Shown here: piece by piece, positions 47,645 to 60,137 of the stretch
Layout: the number at the start of each line of letters is the position of its first letter
How positions within the stretch are numbered: position 1 is the stretch's first letter
NCBI RefSeq assembly: GCF_000499385.1
Contig: NW_013654967.1
Location: 1-64,000 of the forward strand
DNA: 64,000 nucleotides
Reading direction: 5' to 3'
DNA from: Eimeria necatrix
Taxonomy: Eukaryota > Apicomplexa > Conoidasida > Eucoccidiorida > Eimeriidae
Notes under the pieces: generated by a model
Databases searched by the model: none
What the model was told of the DNA's origin: nothing
The model's input: the letters and a program-made list of their open reading frames with translations, nothing else
Made by a program: the position numbers and the translations under genes

Positions 47645-47858
47645 TTACAATTTGTGCTCGTTTAGGACTTCAATGGGTCCATACTCAAAGCGAATGAGTA
47701 CACCCCGCTGCTGAGCTTCAACAGGCATCGCCATTTTATTCACGAGCACAGACGAGACTAGGTAGAGCTCTAAGGCGTGATCAAAGGTTTGGCACGCGTC
47801 TAGCAGCCGCGGCGCCAAGCAATGCTGCCCAGTGTGTCTGCTTGCCTTATGCTATCAC
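47645..47858 (-). CDS. Probable C-terminal exon of an unidentified gene
   Basis: Reading the - strand, an open frame with strong coding character ends at TAA (47647-47645). It contains LLDACQTFDHALELYLVSSV, then MAMPVEAQQRGVLIRF, and ends YGPIEVLNEHKL. It continues upstream to about 47858, where an in-frame stop appears. Acceptor-like sites lie at CACTGGGCAG|CA and GCTGCTAG|AC. I do not recognise the family and found no partner exons upstream. It may be a diverged gene fragment or the tail of a gene whose other exons are very short. Confidence 0.4.
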
Positions 47859-49558
47859 ATGTTGGGACGATTTGGCTTGCCCGTTCATGGCATTCGATGC
47901 TAATTGGGGGATCAAGTAGTTGTCTAGCTGCACTCTGCAAAGGCCTAGCCGCACAACTCAGCACAGCATGCTCTATCTCGTGAAGGAGAACACTGCTCCC
48001 TCGAGCTAGCTAGCTGTTACTATCGCCAGCTCGCTAGAATTCCCAGCCGCTGGCGCCATCTGACAGCCACTCATTTTGTCCCTTTAACTCGCACTTTTCT
48101 TGGGTTTGAAAGGACCTCGCGAGAAGCGAGGCACCGCTGACGTTGTCACGCTGCACCAAGAACTGGCTTCGTTGTGCCGACAATGGCTGTACGCATGGAC
48201 CACCTGGTTTAGGAAGGGAGGGCGGTCATATCCCGAACTGGGACCCCTCATATGAAATTGCCGAAACGGTGTGACATCTGGCTAACACATTGTAATGACT
48301 TCAGCACAAAAGGTCTGGACTTCATGGTAAATAAAGATGCGTGTGGGGGCCATTCTGTCTGGCATTATATCGAACGAGCCCTACGAAAAACCAGGTCGAG
48401 CGACGCGGAAGACCATTAAAAGCACGAAGCTCTGGCCAACACAACAACGCAGCAATCAGCCGCAAAGGCACAGCCATGACCAAAGGCGCCCACGATATCG
48501 GCTGCAACGGGCGAACGTTTAGTGCTACTCCCCCGCTAAGATCGTTGCATCCTTGGAGAATGTGAAACTGTCACATGTAAAGTCCTTCTGCTGCTAATGA
48601 TGAATATTACTACAGCATTTCTTTTGGGTTTCTGCATATGCAGCAGTTGTGCTGATACCGTTTCTAGTTCCAGATACATCAACTAGTACGACTGCTGCTG
48701 CAGCAATCCATCCAATGTGGCAACATTGGATGGGTTACACCACTTTTGCACTATTTTACCACAGTTGGCGATTTAGGATTGCACTCCGTGATGACGCAGA
48801 GTCTGTCTGTCAGTGCGATATGGGGTCTGCTTGTCAGACGAGAACTCGATTCTTAAGAAATAAGATGAAGAAGGGATCGACCCGAGACCAGGGCTGGGTA
48901 AGCATGCCATGGCCAACTGGGTTTTTGGCCGTGCAAGAGCTCCGTCCAGTATGAAGTGCAATGATGACAAGTTTTGAGTGTGGTGAGGGCTGTTTCTACC
49001 TTATCTGTTTGCTGTCACACACAGCATCGAATAGAATTTCGCAGCACCTTAGAACTCCTTCACGTTAGAGTTTGGTGAGAGGAAGGCTGCATCCCCTTGC
49101 GCACTAGTAAGCGAAAAACGTTCGCTTGGAGCTTTTTGATCTAGATTATAAACTATGAGCGATTGGCGCTCTAGGCGCAAGAACAAGCTACAGTGGGGCT
49201 GTGTTAGGCGGGTCCCCACCAGCATTTTACAACACAGCCAGCTTATGCTAGCCCCTGTTCCTTCTGTTTCGTTCATTTTGTTGTCCCTACCTTTGAATTT
49301 GTCATTCGAATGGAGGAACTGGTAAGCGATTTTCAAGTAGTTCCTTAGTAGTTGCGGTTGTCACCGCGTGCTCTGGAGACAACTCCGCTCGATATACGTC
49401 TCCAGAGTCCCCTGGGATTCATTATCCTTATGTTGTGCGCCTACTGCTCGCAACAAGAATACTGTCGAGACACGAGGGAATAAAACGGGAACTGCCGACG
49501 TTTGCTACAGTGTGGCGCTCCCAACTTACTCCTAGCCTGCTTGCACTGAAACTACACC
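47859..49558. other. No supported gene
   Basis: About 1.7 kb with no convincing coding sequence. It should contain the importin promoter. A 15-bp direct repeat (CACAGAGTCTCT-type) lies just inside the importin first intron at about 49616-49640. Confidence 0.45.
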
Positions 49559-52500
49559 ATGCCGCAAATGTCTATCCCTGCAAATACGGGTGGAAACCTC
49601 ATCAACGAGGTAAGGTCACAGAGTCTCTCACAGAGTCTCTAGTAATTTTTAGCTTCAGCTGTCGCTCAGTTGGTGTAGCCTTTATGCCCTTCCATACAAA
49701 CAAGCACTGTGCAATCTGCGAGTTATGCACGCTTCCTATCTACACGTTTAAGTGATACAGATGCACTTGCAGGGCACAAACTCACCTGCGTGCTCTGCAT
49801 GGTCTCCTTCGTAATGTTTACATCAGAAAGATGCACATGCAGGTGCAAACTTCTCCAGCGAGCGTTTGAGCAGAAGAGTTCCCTGTTTTCCTTTTGGCGT
49901 ACTTGCTGCCTGCGGAGTGTGTGGAACGTAGTGTTGAGTGAATTACTTCTTCAGGTATTACTCAAGCTGCAGTCACCAGATGGTGATGTTCGTAGAGCTG
50001 CAGAGGAATTGCTGAACAAGTCGCCGACAGAACAGCTTTTGCCTGCACTCGCTGCTGCAGCTGCTGCATCAGAGGAGGAACCATGTAACCGGCAGATGGC
50101 AGCCGTTTTAGTCCGTCGTTACGCCCACATTAGATTAAAGGATACTTCAAATGAACACCAGCAAAAACAGCAGCTTATAGAGCATGTGATACAGACCATT
50201 GTCTCCACGCTGACATCAGGGAGTCCCTTCATTGTCCGAAAGGCAGCTGCGGAAGCCATTGGAGAGTTATGGCAACACCTGCCTTCCTCGGGTAAGTCGT
50301 GATAACCACGCCTGCCTCAAGTCATTTCTTTCTGGTGTAGTGCTGTCCGCCCACTTTGGCAAGGGCCAGTCTGCTTCATTTGGGGCATTTGCAGTTTCCT
50401 GTGTTGCTCAGCGATTGCCAGCCAGACAGCGCCGTTCGGATCCATCGTACAGTGGCTTGATGCAGACCAGATGAAAGAGAATCAAAGGGAGGATGAGTGT
50501 TTGTTGTGGCTGCTGGTCGATCGTTTGGCCGATGCTGCGGATCCTGAGGTGTATGTGCAGCGCGCACCTCAAATCGCCAGGAAACTAAGCCTCACCTTTC
50601 AGCAACTAGACGTAGAGGTGCGTGCATTAGTTCTGCTCCACTTGGATTTCCAATTATGCCCTGCACTTTAACCCGCTCTCTTGCCGATAGGGCGCACCTT
50701 CAGTTTACTACAGCGCTCGACTTTGTACTCAGTTATGACTGCTTGGGTCAGCTGCATGTCTCTGGTCGGAGTTGCACTTGCGTTTGCTTATTAGAAGTCC
50801 ACAGCGGCTGAGGAGGCGCTCGAGACGATGTTCATTCGGTATGCCTAATGCTCTCGCCGCTGCCCGTCTATTCCGGTGTCTACAGTCCTGTCTATCCCTC
50901 GAGCTCGCGTTCAGTCCAGTACATCCCTCTCTCGCAATGCTGTGTGTTGCTGCCTCATATTGCTGGTTTGCCTTTCTGCATTGGTGGCAGGATCGCTCGC
51001 TGGAAGGCTGAAGGTGGAAAAGCAAAAGAAACCAAAAAGCAGGCAATTGCTGCATTCTGCTCTACTTGCCCAGTGGTGCTCCAGATGCTGATAAGACAGC
51101 CGTGCCCTGAGCTCATGGCTCCACTCGTGTCACTGGCCGAGAGGGGTCCACAGTTTTTCCGCGACCAGCATGCGTTACTGCTTGATACGGTCAAGACCAT
51201 TCTTGCCAACACTTCTAATGTGGAAGCAGAAGAGACGAGGCAGATGGCTCTCCAGCTTGCTGCAGCCGCTTTCCTGGGTGCTTCAGCGGTCTTACGAAAA
51301 GTCCGTTAGGTCTCTCTTTGAGCATCCGCCATGCCCCCCTGTTCGGTTATTTGGTCTTCTATGTCACTTATCGATTTTGTTTTATGGCGAGAAAATGGAT
51401 TTACTCTTTTCCCTGTAACCCCTTATTTACGAGTAGGGTCGTTTCGGGGCCGTGATGAGCTGTGATTTAGCGTTAAACGCGTGCGCGATTTGTGCCTGCA
51501 GCACATGGCACTCGTTGACGAGCTCCTGATGCTGCTGGCCGACGCGGCCGCAACGTCACCTTGCGACTGGGAAAATATAGCTGCTTGGGAATCCCAGGCG
51601 AGAGAGGAAGAGACAGGTGAAGAGACACTGCACAGTGTGGCTCTTCAGCTAATGGCGGACATTGCATCAATGCTATGCAGCAGCGGCTCTGGGCAGGACC
51701 ACGGAGCAGATGGAGGCTCAGCAGGAAAGTCTTTTTCTGGTGAGCCGCAGCTGGCACCTACGTTCTGCTTAATCTGGCGTCTGCATTAGAGATTCTCTGT
51801 AGACGAGCTTCTTCCTTCTGTAGCATTTTCTGGTCCATTCATGGGCAAGTTTCGAAGTTTTAATCGGTTATGTGGAGCGGCAGGTGGACTGAACGCTTTG
51901 TCGAAGCTTATGAACATATTTTCGCTTCTAGTTGAACAACAAGACCCCCGCTACTCCTTCACTGCTCTCGAGCTGCTGGCCCTCCTACTAGATGATGACA
52001 CCTGTAGACCTCTACTTGGGCCCTACGCCGACAAGGTGGGCATTTCTGCGTTGCGATGGTAGTGCCCTCCAGATTAGTGCAGCTGAAGCTATATTTGTTG
52101 CCGCTTTAGTTGCTGTGTGGACATGGAGTGAAGCCGTCCAGTAGCGGCCTTTTCAGTTTGCCGAAGGCGCTTCCTTGGACTGCTCACATATTGGCTTTTA
52201 TGCTTACCAAGTAGGTTTTGAGTGTTTCGCTTTGTTGCTTTGTTGCTTAGCTTGTATTCGCCTGCATGGCCGCTCTGAAAGCACCAGACGCTCGTCTGCG
52301 CTGGCAAGGGCTCAAGTGCTTTGGGCTGATGATGCAGCAGGAAGATCAGTGGATCCGACAAGTGCAACAGAAATATGGGGAGCAACTTTTATCATCGTTA
52401 TCAGAGCAAAGTGCATCAGACACGAGTGTTAGATGCAGGAGACAGGCGACCTTGGCTCTAGCGGCTCTCCTCGCAGGACTCGCTCCAGAAGAAGGGGATG

Positions 52501-55500
52501 ATCCATCTCCAGAGACCCTTGCACTCGTACGGCTTCTGCTCGTCAAGTCGTAGAGATGCTAAAGTAAACTTTTGACGCTTGCGTGGCAGACGGAAACTGC
52601 CGCCGTTTGAAAATGGTGCGCACTATGCCTTCTCCCTGATTGCTCAGGTCCTCCCAAAATTAAATGGCACGCTTTCTCAAGGTAGGGCGAATCTAGCGCA
52701 GTTGGCTCAAGGGCAGGTAGTATTCGTATTAATGATGCGACAGTGTGTAGTGGCTAAATGCAAGACATATATTTTGCGCTGGGTTTGTGTGGCTCTTCTA
52801 CTGTGTAATTTGTCTGCTGCCTGCCCATAGCGGTCATCACTGGTTGCTCCAGCGACGACATGCAGACTCAAGAATTCGCACTGGCTCTTGCGTCCGCATT
52901 GGCAAAGGTAGTTCTTTGGACCCACACTGCCCCATTGCTTAGTCTTTGGGAAACGCGGACAATGCGCTTTCTGTTTTTTCTCATCCAAATCACTTCTCAC
53001 GTCCTAGCGTTCGCGCAGTCGACCTCTACATGTGGGTTTGGGGCTTGGTTACTTTGCACTGCGTGCCCTGTAATACCTGCGCATTTCTCATTAATTCAGG
53101 CGTGCGGCACCGCCTTCATCCCTCACTATCCTGCATTTATTGTTGCGTTGCGGAATCTTCTTGGAGAGGATGATGCCACAGGGAAGCAGAAGGTGCAACA
53201 GTTGCTAGAAGAGCATGCTGGTCGCTGCTTACTGCAGGCAGCTGTGGAGTTTGCCGCAGACCTTGGCTCTGCCGTGGGTAAGGATGTTTTGAAACCGGTG
53301 AGTTCGCCAGTGTTGCAAAGTGAGAAGGCGAATCAGGCGTGCTTCCAGAAGTATAATCGGTGGTTCTTTTGTTGGGTCCGGCGTGAACGGAATGTGTACC
53401 GCTTGAGTGCCATTGTTGATGCGTACTCCAGGATGCTCCATGGCTAGTTGAACGCCTTCACAGCATCATGTTGTCATGCGAAGCCGTCCCCGCGGCATCA
53501 GCCGTTTTTGGGGCTATCATGACTTGCCTAGCTGTCGCCGCGCCCGCATGCGGCGCAGAGATGTTGCATCAGATGCGGCCATTAATGGACATTGTTCTTC
53601 GTAAATCCAATATGGATATTCAGGTGTGAAAAAGAGAACGCGCTCAGTCAAACAAGCAAGCTATTTACGAGACTGGTTCGGCCAACTTGAAGCCACAGCA
53701 CAGTCTGCATAAGCAGGGTTTAGTTTTAGTTGTCGGCTGCGCCGTTTCCTTCACAGCCTGAGAGTATGGACAACACCCAGAGCAATCTCAGCAGCAGAGG
53801 ACAAGTCGCAAAGTTAACAACGGACATTGCATTTGACAGCGCTAGAGGTCTGAGATGTAAAATGTGCGCAATTCAGCTGGGTGTCTCACAAGAGGTTGGG
53901 TCAGCAGCAGGGTCGCTAAATGCTGGGGCGGAACTCTCAGAGGAGGGAGGAGTTTCACAGTTCCGTGTGCAGGACAAGACAGGCAAACAGACAATTATCT
54001 CAATTAACACGGTGTGGCTCTGCCAGGCTTACTTTGCCGTCCCCAGCATTCTAATCTGAGTTCTGAGCTACTGTCGGCGTACGGTTGAGTCGTGCTTCTG
54101 GGAAATTTTGCTTATGGCATGCTCTGTTGCGACTCTAATTGCATGGGTTCTGCTTTGCTGCACATTTTTTGTTCTATCTGCGGTAATATGAGGCTGTTTG
54201 GAATCCAATATGAGGTGAATCAAGTGCGGCGCGTGGGTTGGCTTGCAGTCGGCTGTAGAGGAAAGATTGGCTGCCATTCGGTTGCTCGGGGCTCTCGCCT
54301 CGGCTATTGGCCCCGCAGCGCCAGCTGATCTGGGACAAGAATGGACTGCTGCTGCTCTTCAGAGTTGTTCTTCTGGTTTTTCTATAGTCCGCAATGCGGC
54401 ATTTGAGGTGGGACTGATTTTAAGCATCTCCTGAGTAGATGCTTGGCGTGCTGCACTTGCACCAACACACATCGCTAAATCCCGCCCAGCTCGAAAGTAT
54501 CATTTAAAGTGTTTGTCCCTCAGGTTCTCCCCAATTGCCTGACTACTCTAGCTTCTGCGCCCACACAGCAGGGGCAGGCGACAACAGCTGCCCTCGAGTT
54601 AGCTGCATCATTCCTTACAAGTACTGAAGGGCAGCTTCCCCCTTCCCAAGCAACTCTCGCGGCTGAGCGCATGCTTCCAGCTGTGGCCGAAATCATAGCC
54701 GATCAGGCAAAACGGAAAAGGGAGGGGATGCTCTCCGAGGAATGCAAAGTGCCTTCCAGTCAGAGGGCAGCTCTGCTTGAGAAACTCTTTGTTGGGATGG
54801 GCAAGCTTATCCTTCCGTAAGTGTAACGAAACCTTCGTAACCAAGTAGCACTGCACCGGCATTTGAGGTCTGTCTGCCTCTCACCGAGTCAAGGTTTTCA
54901 CTTGTACGGTGGTGGATGTGCACGGTGTTCTGGAACCACCGAGAGTTCATCGGCGAATGGACGCCGGTGCTGCAGTAGCTGCAGTAGCTTGCGATGCTGC
55001 ATCTTGTGGCTGTTGCAGAGTACTAACTAATGAGTTTGAGCGTCTAGCTTCCAAAGAAGAGCAAGATGATGAGTGGGAAGTGAGTTCTACAAGGTATCTG
55101 CCTTAACCAGACTGCACTGTATGTCGGCGTTTCTAATCGCGTGTTATCGAGAATTTGGTGTTTGTGCCTTTGCAGGATTTGAATGAAGATGGTGATGAAG
55201 AGGACAGTAGTTCCTTCTATGACTCTGTGATGCAGTGCTCTGGAAATTTCTTCAAGGTAGGCAACATGAATGCTGCTTACTGTCTGCAGCTTTAGCCCTA
55301 TTCCTCAGCGACCGAAATAGTCTAATTTTCAATCTTTTTGTGCTGTCTCTCCACCTGTTAGATGTAGTTTTCATATTGCTCGCTGTTCAGTCGATTGGCT
55401 ACATGAAAACAAAGCATCTACCTGATTTTTCGCGGTTGATTACTGCACCCATTTTATGCGTTACTGCTTTTTTTAGGTTTACGGATCTGAATGTTTGCCA

Positions 55501-56693
55501 CATTTCGACGCTCACTTGCGTCTACCGTATGGTGCGCTATTGGCTCATGACCAGACGAGCTACTATGGAAAGGTGATGCCTATTTCTTCTTGAAGGAGAC
55601 GCCTGTTCCCTGACATAGCATTACCGTCACTTTTCGTACGAAATTATGCTTTTCTTTTCATTCATGGTTTGCAGGTTGCAGCTCTGTGCCTGTATGCTGA
55701 CGCTATTAACTTTGGAGACCCTAGTGCCACGCTAGAGTACAGCAAAGTGTTGCTCCCTGCGGCGCTGCTGGCTATTAGCCCACAAGCAGAGTGGGCCATT
55801 GATGAAGAGCACGCCCTGGTCGTCTCAGCGTCAGTGTACGGCTTGGGTAAGTTAGCAATTTAAAAAAAATAGAGTTAGGAGCTGGTGCGCAATGCGTAAA
55901 AGGTTGCACCTGGAGTTCTTTGCTTGTCCTGTTGATCGCTCACTGCAAATTCGCTGCATTAGAGAGTTTGCTACGTGTTGCTACTATCCGGCTGAAGTAA
56001 TCCACAGCCTCCCCACCGCAGTTAGATTTTGCTGTATTGTGGCATCTCAGTTGAACCATAGTGAAGCCACCGCTGTGTGGGACAAGCACACCTGCCACAA
56101 TGCAGAGATCCCTGATTGTCTAAAAAGTTGAGAGTATCTTTTGGCCACTATATCTGTTTGCAGGCGTTGTCGCACAGAGGCATCCTGAATTGTTTTCCTC
56201 ACAGCTGCAGTCAGCCGTTGAGACCCTGGAAAGGTGTCTTGCAAGCCCGTTGCTGCGGACGGAGGTAGGTAGGGCGGCGGCCGATGGGGCTGCCTGCGCC
56301 CTTCTCAAGGTCCTTGCCGAGTTTGGAAGAGGCCAAGGCATTGAAGGGGCGTCTGCAAAGTTGGCGAAGCTCTTAGAGACGTGGTAAGAGACGCAGTAAA
56401 GTGTCTACTTTCATTTAGGCTTCGTCAATTGTCCAGAGGCTGAGTGCAGCGTTTCTCTGTGGATCTTTTCTATTGTAAACAGGTTTCCCCTAATGGATGA
56501 TGAGCAAGAGATTTACGACGCCCATGAATTATTGCTACAGATGTCTATTCAGGGCCATCCCCTATGCTCAGATCCCGCAGTGCAGCAACAGCTTCGGCGG
56601 TTAATCGTGGATACTTTCCCTGAAAAGCCTGATTCGTTGGGGCACAGAGCGAGACGAGAGCTGCTGCAGGCAGCTAAAGACAAGCTTAGCTGA
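49559..56693 (+). CDS. Importin-beta family nuclear transport receptor (IPO5/Kap121-like)
   Basis: About 21 exons: 49559-49609, 49955-50291, about 50400-50617, 50795-50838, 50991-51300, 51502-51739, 51824-52035, 52251-52541, 52648-52681, 52831-52907, 53100-53297, 53432-53623, 53757-54011, 54249-54407, 54524-54816, about 54944-55079, 55176-55256, 55477-55572, 55675-55846, 56164-56383 and 56483-56693. Exon 1 opens MPQMSIPANTGGNLINE and joins VLLKLQSPDGDVRRAAEELL, the first HEAT repeat. HEAT-like helices run throughout. Landmarks shared with IPO5 are FRDQHALLLDTVKTIL, LKAPDARLRWQGLKCFGLMM and LGSAVGKDVLKP. The acidic segment LNEDGDEEDSSSFYDSVMQC, FDAHLRLPYGALLAHDQTSY and VYGLGVVAQRHPELF are shared too. 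These receptors carry ribosomal proteins and histones into the nucleus with Ran-GTP. IPO4 is the closest alternative. The third exon is problematic (see findings). Amino-acid repeats are nearly absent. Confidence 0.9.
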
Positions 56694-58210
56694 GCTCTGC
56701 CGAGCCTTAATTACAATTTGGCCTCTAACAACGGCCTAACGTCTACGATAATCTGCTACGGGTGGCTACAGGGGCAAAAATTTAAGTTGCAGAAGCAATC
56801 GAAACTTGACGCAGTCGGAATGTCCGGCCTGCGCCTGTACTCGCAAGCAGATTCAGGAGGCCTGCCATTACGTTAGATCAGTTGGTTTGTTCATTTGCCC
56901 GAGCAGCTGCAGTGGAAGGCGATGTCCTTCCCAGTAAAATCCTCAAGTGTGCGGCTACCCTTTTGGCTGTTCCAGGTGTGCAAATCGAAGCTAAGGCATA
57001 AATGGGTGATTACCTTGCACACATCTGCATACTTGCAAAATGCGTGCAATTGGGCAGCAAGGAATCGTCTCCTCGCCATAGTCGCAGGTGCACTGATGCC
57101 CTTTAGGCAACTTGCCCATAGAGCGACGAATTCGGGGACGAGACTTTGTTGCTGCCAGCGCAGTCGGCAGGGATACTTCTGCAACGTCGACCTTGGCAAC
57201 AGCAACCTGTCAGTTTTCTGTCATCAAGAAGTCTTTCTTGAATGAAGTGAACGAATTACTTTCTTTGACACAGGCGCCCGACGGGCACTGCCAACTTGGA
57301 AGAGTTTGCAGGTTGGCTGGCTGTCTTCAGGGGTTCTGTTGCTAGATTTAATGCTGAGACGCCTGGCGTCGTCTAGCATGCAGTAAGTGTACAAAAATGA
57401 ATTAGGCAACTTGCGTTTCAGCCTACCGTTGCCCTCGGGTGGCACTTCAGTTGAAAATGGCGAAACGCAGCCCGTTGCAGCCAACAGCGTGGGCGCCTGT
57501 GATGCGACAATCAGGCCGTTGTCGGCTTTTGGGGCTGTCCATGGGCTTTTCGACCAGGTAGGCCTTGTGTCCGGTGCCAGGGGAGGCGCGCAGATCTCAC
57601 GGCCCCAAAAGCCATCAACCGTAGATTGCTTAGTACTGAAGGGAGAACTGCGCCACACATTTCTGAGAGATCCTAGCCGGATTGCAACGTAAGGCGTTTC
57701 CTTCTCTGCATCTGTAAAATAGACGCATTGGACTGCAAAAATCCACAGCACTTGCTATAATAGCCCTACCCCGGTTTGAATCAGGGTACAAAATTGCTAT
57801 TGCCTGTGCAGCGTCAGCATGGTCAGAAAAGACATTGATAGGAGACGGAATAGACACGTGCATCAGCATTTCTAAATTTTCCGAGCTCCGTTGTTGCACC
57901 GCGCGAAACTGGCATCTTGGGTTTCCTGTACCAGGTGCAACCATCGCCGCAGTGTACGGACAAGGGGCTCATTTGTATGCTAGAGCACGTACGTACGGGA
58001 ATCCGAGCTAAATCCTTGTCAAGTCGTTTCAAAATACAAGGATATTGGGGGAAGATGCGCTTGAAATGTGTGTTCTATCAACATGATCATTTACTGCCGG
58101 AAAGATGGTCGCCTGGCGGAAATCGCTACCACTATCTGCCCGCACAAACTAAACGAATTCGCAGTAGTAACAAAAAAATATTTACTGGCCAACTTGGAGC
58201 CCAGCCTTGA
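56694..58210. other. Unresolved region with exon-like sequence on both strands
   Basis: On the + strand, 57421-57688 is preceded by GCGTTTCAG and ends at GCAAC|GTAAGG. It reads FGAVHGLFDQVGLVSGA and STVDCLVLKGELRHTFLRD, which looks like protein. A - strand frame of 176 codons (57224-57751) overlaps it. A + strand ATG at 56924 opens MSFPVKSSSVRLPFWLFQ before a donor. An exon-like SDEFGDETLLLPAQSAGILL begins at 57122 after CCCATAG. I could not join these with consistent phase and recognise no family. Confidence 0.35.
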
Positions 58211-59577
58211 CTACTGGGGCTGAAATAGGTGATCGGGAAGATCACGCTTTCCTGCGTAGCTTTCAGCAGCGCCTTTCTTGGTCACTGACTGCGCTGCCAC
58301 AAACGTTGCCCTTGAAACAGCCACTTCCGGAGAAGCTGGCATCTTCAGTAAAAAGTAGGCAAGAGACCCAGCGAACGAATCACCTGCTCCCGTCGTATCG
58401 ACCACAAGTTCGCTCGGAACTGTCTTCGCTACTGGTACTTGAATGATTCTTCCATTTGCAAACAAAACACAAGGCTGGGACCCTCGCGTGATCACAACAT
58501 TGGCTCGACCCCGCAGCCCCTGAGGAAACTTTGAAGCAGTCCGCAAAATTACTTCATGCAGTTGACGTGCGATTTCTTCAACGTTGGTCTCGCTGGCGAT
58601 ACTTCCTTTGCCCCACATCTTCACGAGCAACCTTGCCTCCACACTGTTGCAAAGCAAGAAATCCGTGAAGCAGCATATCTCTGGATTGACTCGGTCAACC
58701 GGCGCAGGAGTGAATATCGTCAAAACTTGGGAGTTCCCCTCCTTGGCAATGCGGAAACATTCAACTGAAATTTCCCCAGGGATGCCATTTTCCGAAACGA
58801 CCACCTTCGCGTTTCTAAGCAACCTGAACAACAACAACGCGTAATAAAGGCCTCCGTGAATGCTCACATTCCGATGCAGATGACTCTGTCTGGGCTCCCA
58901 AGCTCTTTGAATTAAACAAGCATGATAGGCAGATTTGCCAGAATGCTGCGTCTACGCACAGCAGAAAGCTGCAAATACACTTTCAACGCAAGAAAGTTAA
59001 ACAGACATGCGGTAGCTTACGATGCAGCAGGGTCGATCGTAATGTGCTCTCTTCTTAAAGATGCATTGGCACCAGGCACATAAGCAATGGTGTTTTCTCC
59101 GCCGTGAGCCACAGTGACGAGGGCAGTGCCGGTGCGCTTGTCCGAGTCCATGGAGATGCCCCTTGTCTCAATACCAAGGGACCTGAAGTGGCGAATAAAA
59201 CTCAACCCGGCAGTATCCCTTCCCACTCTACCGACCATTGCAACGCCACATATGGGTGTCTGCCTTTTGGCCGCACCGAGTGAAGAGTCGTCAACAAGCG
59301 TAGCAGCAGCTGCTCCATTTTGGCGAAGTGCATCTTCAGCACCTTCGCAAGAGCCGCTAAAGGCGCATTCGTGGAACACTGTTTCAGAAGGTGCATTCCT
59401 GCACTGCATTAGCAGAGCAGCCTGGGCAGCTTGGTTGGCCCCTTTGCCCCCAAAATGCGTCTCCAGTGCATCGGAGAAAACTGTCTCTCCCACACTCGGC
59501 AGACGAGGAACGAACGACACGAGGTCTGTATTGATGCACCCCACGACCACAATATCAATAGCTGCATCCATTTTCAC
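58211..59577 (-). CDS. RBKS: Ribokinase (PfkB carbohydrate kinase family)
   Basis: The exons are 59577-59021 and 58823-58211 (phase 2 junction), giving 389 residues. Ribokinase phosphorylates D-ribose at O5 with ATP, feeding the pentose phosphate pathway and nucleotide synthesis. The start MKMDAAIDIVVVGCINTDLV leads into the substrate site. PfkB motif 1 is HFGGKGANQAAQAALL (about 42-57), and VAMVGRVGRDTAGLSFI follows. KRTGTALVTV is the lid strand. VVVSENGIPGEISVECFRIA, FTPAPVDRV, FLLCNSVEARLL and NVVITRGSQPCVLFANG build the Rossmann core. PfkB motif 2 is VDTTGAGDSFAGSLAYFLL, with the catalytic Asp in GAGDSF (about 331-336). Residues about 70-100 (SGSCEGAEDALRQNGAAAAT) form a modest insertion. 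Adenosine kinase is less likely, because the Gly-Gly-Lys-Gly-Ala-Asn motif is of the ribokinase type. Confidence 0.92.
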
Positions 59578-60137
59578 TTGAGAATGCTCATGCTATAGCA
59601 TCGTGTATTGAAAACTGGCTTTGCCGCCGATAAGTACGTAGAGTTAACTTTTGTGAGCCTGCTCAGAGCTCCTCAGTAAAGAAAAGTCTGTCGGTCTTTC
59701 TTGGTCCATATAGTACAAAACATCTCCGACCACAAGGCGAAAAGTAGCGCTTCGTGGCTGCAGTGTGGTGTGCGAATGGCGTGTGAACGTTACGCCCTTC
59801 AGATATTTGAGTCCAAGCAATTCTTTGAAAACCAACAAATAGAATAAAGTTGCTTATCGATGAGACCAGTAACTAGCCCAGCAGCTGTTTGCATGCAACC
59901 TGACGTCAGATCTAGAGCCCCAGTCCTTCTACTGAGCGTGGCGCACCGATTGATCTAGAATAAAGGCGACACACAATTAGACGAATCATCGCCTTGAGAG
60001 GAATCTTCGCCTCCTTTGTTTTAGTAGGACTGCTGAACGAGGCGATTCTAGAGTGGCTGATCACGTAAGATTTCGGAGGCACGTTGACGGGACCATAGAA
60101 CGCATTTATAGTCTCCTAGTGCGCCTTCGAATCCAAA
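59578..60137. other. Intergenic region, no supported gene
   Basis: Upstream of ribokinase (-) and upstream of the possible small + gene at 60138, so it may serve both. No GGGGCCCC element or clear TATA box was seen. Confidence 0.45.
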
